Shown here piece after piece: positions 57,541 to 60,000 of a stretch of 60,000 nucleotides of DNA. The translations under genes and the position numbers were made by a program. The stretch's first letter is position 1, and each line of letters begins with the position of its first letter. The stretch is from positions 5,756,989 to 5,816,988 of the forward strand of contig CAIIXF020000006.1 in assembly GCA_903813345.2 (NCBI GenBank), written 5' to 3'. Source of the stretch: Owenia fusiformis (Eukaryota > Annelida > Polychaeta > Sabellida > Oweniidae). The notes beneath the pieces are model-generated. The model saw nothing but the letters and a program-made list of their open reading frames with translations. It did not search any database and was not told the DNA's origin.

Positions 57541-58119
57541 GAGAGATTTCGCACCTTGTGAAAGTACAACTTATAACGTATACTTATACTTATAGGTAAA
57601 CGTACAAGGTGTTTCATAATGTGAGCTTTTCGTCAGGAAAGATCTTTTTGGACTGTAATAAATACAGGTCAAAGGGATGCCATTTGCACTTTCTTGAATT
57701 GTAGCATGTTTAATTGATCCAAATGTGTTTGTCTAGAATAAAATAGGCTCATATATAGTACATATGTTATAGACCCATCTCTTCTCAAATTGACTTTTTG
57801 GAGATGCTCGTTATAATCAACTTGTTTATGTAATGACTCACTTTAAAGAATCATGACTCCCTTTAAAGGATCGTGTTTATAATACACTACAACTACAAGG
57901 ACACGGAAGCAAGCATTTAATTATAATGTGCATAATCTGCACGTGCAGATGACAGTGCATTCATAGTCTCTAGTTGATGGAGCTTTTCTATAACGGGAAT
58001 AGTTATGTTCCATTAAGTACAATTTAAAATTGATTTTAGTAAATATAATAGTTCGACATGACCCTTTAAACTATACGTATATGTATAAGATGTGCTTTCA
58101 CTTATGTGCGAAATCTCTC
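57541..58119. mobile_element. 579-bp TIR element at TA, GAGAGATTTCGCAC terminus
   Basis: GAGAGATTTCGCAC at the left is perfectly inverted at the right (GTGCGAAATCTCTC), with TA on each outer side (57539-57540 and 58120-58121). Pairing continues weakly inward (TGTGAAAGTACAACTTATA with TATAAGATGTGCTTTCAC). The interior holds CACTTTAAAGAATCATGACT / CCCTTTAAAGGATC short repeats. There is no coding capacity. Confidence 0.75.
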
Positions 58120-58547
58120 TATTATTGATCTTAGCTTACTTACAAATATTCTGCTATATTCAAATTCAATGTTCACATCTGGACAGTCACCTGCAATGCA
58201 CTGAAGCTAGACTAATATTATAGCCCACTCACTCATTTGCAAATTGTCGCGCGCCAGACTCCCGCCGAGTACCCGTACTCCCTCGGAGAAGGTCTGGTGG
58301 CGATGATAAGGGATCCGGAGGTGTTTCTCACGGGCGCCGAGCTGGTTTGGTGCTTCGGCTGTCACTGAGCTAGGAGATGGAGAACACAGGGATATACAAA
58401 ACAATCAATTACGGGATTTTAACAATCTATTGAACACTAAATATATAACAATCAATTTCGCAAATGTCCTCAAATGCCTTTATGGCCAGTAAATCAAATA
58501 AAATGTCTCTATATACACTGAGAATCAACACTCTGACTTTGAGTTGT
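58120..58547. other. Non-coding stretch with GC-rich part at 58245-58370
   Basis: The minus frame 58207-58404 covers a GC-rich segment with no recognised family. It may belong to the retroelement whose gag lies to the right, but nothing proves this. Confidence 0.3.
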
Positions 58548-58880
58548 CTGTCTCTGCTCTGTCTGCTCTGCTGTCTACTCTGCTACAGCTGTCTGCTCTA
58601 CACTGCTCTCTACTCTGCCAGTCTGCTCTGCTCTACCTGTCTGCTCTGCTCTGCTCTGCTCTGCTCTGCCTGTCTGCTCTACTCGACTCTGCCTGTAGAC
58701 TCTGCTCGACTCTGCCTGTCAGCTCTGCTCTGCTGCAGCGGTCTGCTCTACTCGGCTCTGTCCGTCAGCTCTGCTCTAACTGTCAGCACTACTCTACTCT
58801 GCCTGACTGCTCTTCTCTGCTACAGCTGTCTGCTCGACCCTGCTCTCCTACAGCTGTCTGCTCTACTCAGCTCTGCCTAT
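58548..58880. repeat. CTGCTCTGC / CTGTCTGCTCTAC simple-sequence array
   Basis: Imperfect repeats of CTGTCTGCTCTRCTCNRCTC produce long Leu/Ser/Cys-rich frames on the plus strand (158-164 codons) that are not genes. It replaces the region where the rest of the gag-pol would be expected. Confidence 0.92.
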
Positions 58881-58885
58881 CTGAT

Positions 58886-60000
58886 CTACGCTGCTCGCAC
58901 CTCATCATCTGTAATTGCATTCTCAAAACATTTCCTGGCCAATGTGTCCTGGCAATAGCGAGGCATTTGGGGATATGCAAGAGCAGCTGGTCTCCTTATG
59001 TTCTGACCCAGACTCTGCAATGACTCCTTCGGCTTCCTCGTCCTGGTGGTAAGTTCAGCTTCATACATGGAAGCTTTTTCTCCCGGCCCGAATCTTTTAG
59101 TTAGTGCCTCAATCAGCTCATCGTAGGAGTGGCTCTTGCACTATCTGCTGGGCGTCTCCTCTCAACTGGTTCGTCAACTGTTGCCACTTCTCCTCATCAC
59201 TCCAGCCATAACTGTCAATGCAGTTCTGGAAATACACCTTGTAATCAAGCCATGGAGTTTTCCCGTCAAATAACTGGGTTGGCTTGATCTTGGTCTTCTT
59301 CTCGGTATTAGATGAGCTCAGTGCTATCACCAACAGCTCATTGTTTGATTTGCACATTTGCATGGCCTGCTCAGCAAGAAGCAGGGCTCTATTGGTCTCT
59401 TCTGCTGTAGAGTCTCCAGACTTCCCAGCTAGTTTACCAGGCATTCCTTCAGTGGTATCCTGGTCAGTGGTATCCTGGTTTATACACTCTGTTTTGTCCC
59501 TTCAAACTCCAAGGTTTAAGCTCTGGAATTTCCTCCATGGGAACATCATGAGATGTAGTCACAGGAAAACTCCCAAAGACTCTTTGATTCGTCTCCTGCT
59601 CATCAACATTGGGTAAGAGGGGGGGGGGGGCTGCTGTAAATTCTCTACCCATTTAGCAGTATCCAATACCATGGATCTCTCAGGGGTCCTGGTCTCTACA
59701 AAAGGAGCTTGACTTCTTGGGTTCTCAGCATGAGTCAATTGGTTCCTCTGCCATTGTTGCCTCTCTGGCATCTCTAGTCTAGGGGGAAGGGGCACTTCCT
59801 CTCTCCGTGGCTGCACTTGTCCTTGTAGGCGTAGTGGACTTCTCCTGGTTGCAGGCATAGGCAACTGGTCCTGCCATCTTCCGGTAGACAGTTGAGGATT
59901 ATCTTCACGAGTAATCAAACTCAACTTCCTTGTAGTCTCTTGCAGCTGTTTCTGAGGAGCACCTTCACTCAACATGTCTGCCTCAGTCTCTTTCTCCCTC
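58886..60000 (-). pseudogene. Gypsy-type gag pseudogene, runs off the right edge
   Basis: On the minus strand, the conserved capsid region includes QLFDGKTPWLDYKVYFQNC, WSDEEKWQQLTNQLRGDAQ and, after a frame change near 59140, YDELI, FGPGEK and TRTRKPKESLQSLGQNIRR, then AYPQMPR and DTLARKCFENAITDDEVR. This is the gag fold of Gypsy-class retrotransposons. The upstream part (59464-59975) is Pro/Arg/Gln-rich and changes frame at a G10 run near 59618-59629 and again near 59460. Any zinc knuckle, protease and RT should follow at lower coordinates, but a simple repeat begins at 58880. Broken by at least three frame changes and truncated. The 5' LTR would lie beyond 60000. Confidence 0.88.

Noticed and set aside
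58464-59023. Leu/Ser/Cys-rich 159-164 codon ORFs
   Set aside because: They translate the CTGCTCTGC array and then run antisense to the gag remnant.

Overview
The window is AT-rich, gene-poor, intron-bearing eukaryotic DNA, packed with degenerate transposons and satellites. It suggests an invertebrate animal: the one convincing host exon encodes the haem-NO-binding (H-NOX) part of an invertebrate-type (Gyc88E/beta-2-like) soluble guanylate cyclase, and the mobile elements are animal-type APE-clade LINEs, Gypsy-like LTR elements and Tc1/mariner-like elements. A marine lophotrochozoan such as a mollusc, annelid or brachiopod is a guess; nothing here fixes the phylum. No operon, rRNA, tRNA or CRISPR array was found.

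Layout. 0-10 kb: a mariner-like element (370-1183), a minisatellite, and three TIR elements at 4608-5281, 7377-7771 and 8369-9645; the last carries a broken, apparently spliced gene. 11.5-15.5 kb: three minisatellites (about 56, 58 and 26 bp) and a palindrome-rich element. 20.4-21.8 kb: a 77-bp tandem array around a LINE reverse-transcriptase C-terminus. 22.4-27.4 kb: a large inverted-repeat (foldback-like) structure. Its left arm holds two nested insertions, one of which carries a third element inside it, and its centre is a 5-bp satellite. 28.0-31.4 kb: a 3.4-kb satellite of 22-bp monomers. 33.1-37.0 kb: a minus-strand LINE with ORF1 and the endonuclease part of ORF2, interrupted by a second palindrome-rich element and lacking its reverse transcriptase. 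A 39-bp minisatellite at its 5' end is split by a 2.57-kb solo-LTR-like insertion. 42-50 kb: more tandem repeats, TIR elements and a deleted Gypsy fragment. 50.6-52.9 kb: a 2.3-kb TIR element with dense subterminal motifs. 53.7-54.5 kb: the guanylate cyclase exon. 55.8-58.1 kb: hairpins and small inverted-repeat elements. 58.9-60 kb: a minus-strand Gypsy-type gag pseudogene running off the right edge.

The genes do not form a pathway. The main value of the window is its insertion history: several insertions can be dated relative to each other because an empty copy of the target site survives nearby (the right foldback arm, or the split minisatellite). No previously undescribed multi-gene system was found. 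The most novel-looking items are the 8.4-9.6 kb element with nine AGCGTTT motifs and a gene remnant, the 22.4-27.4 kb nested foldback, the 2.3-kb element with subterminal motifs, and the palindrome-rich family.
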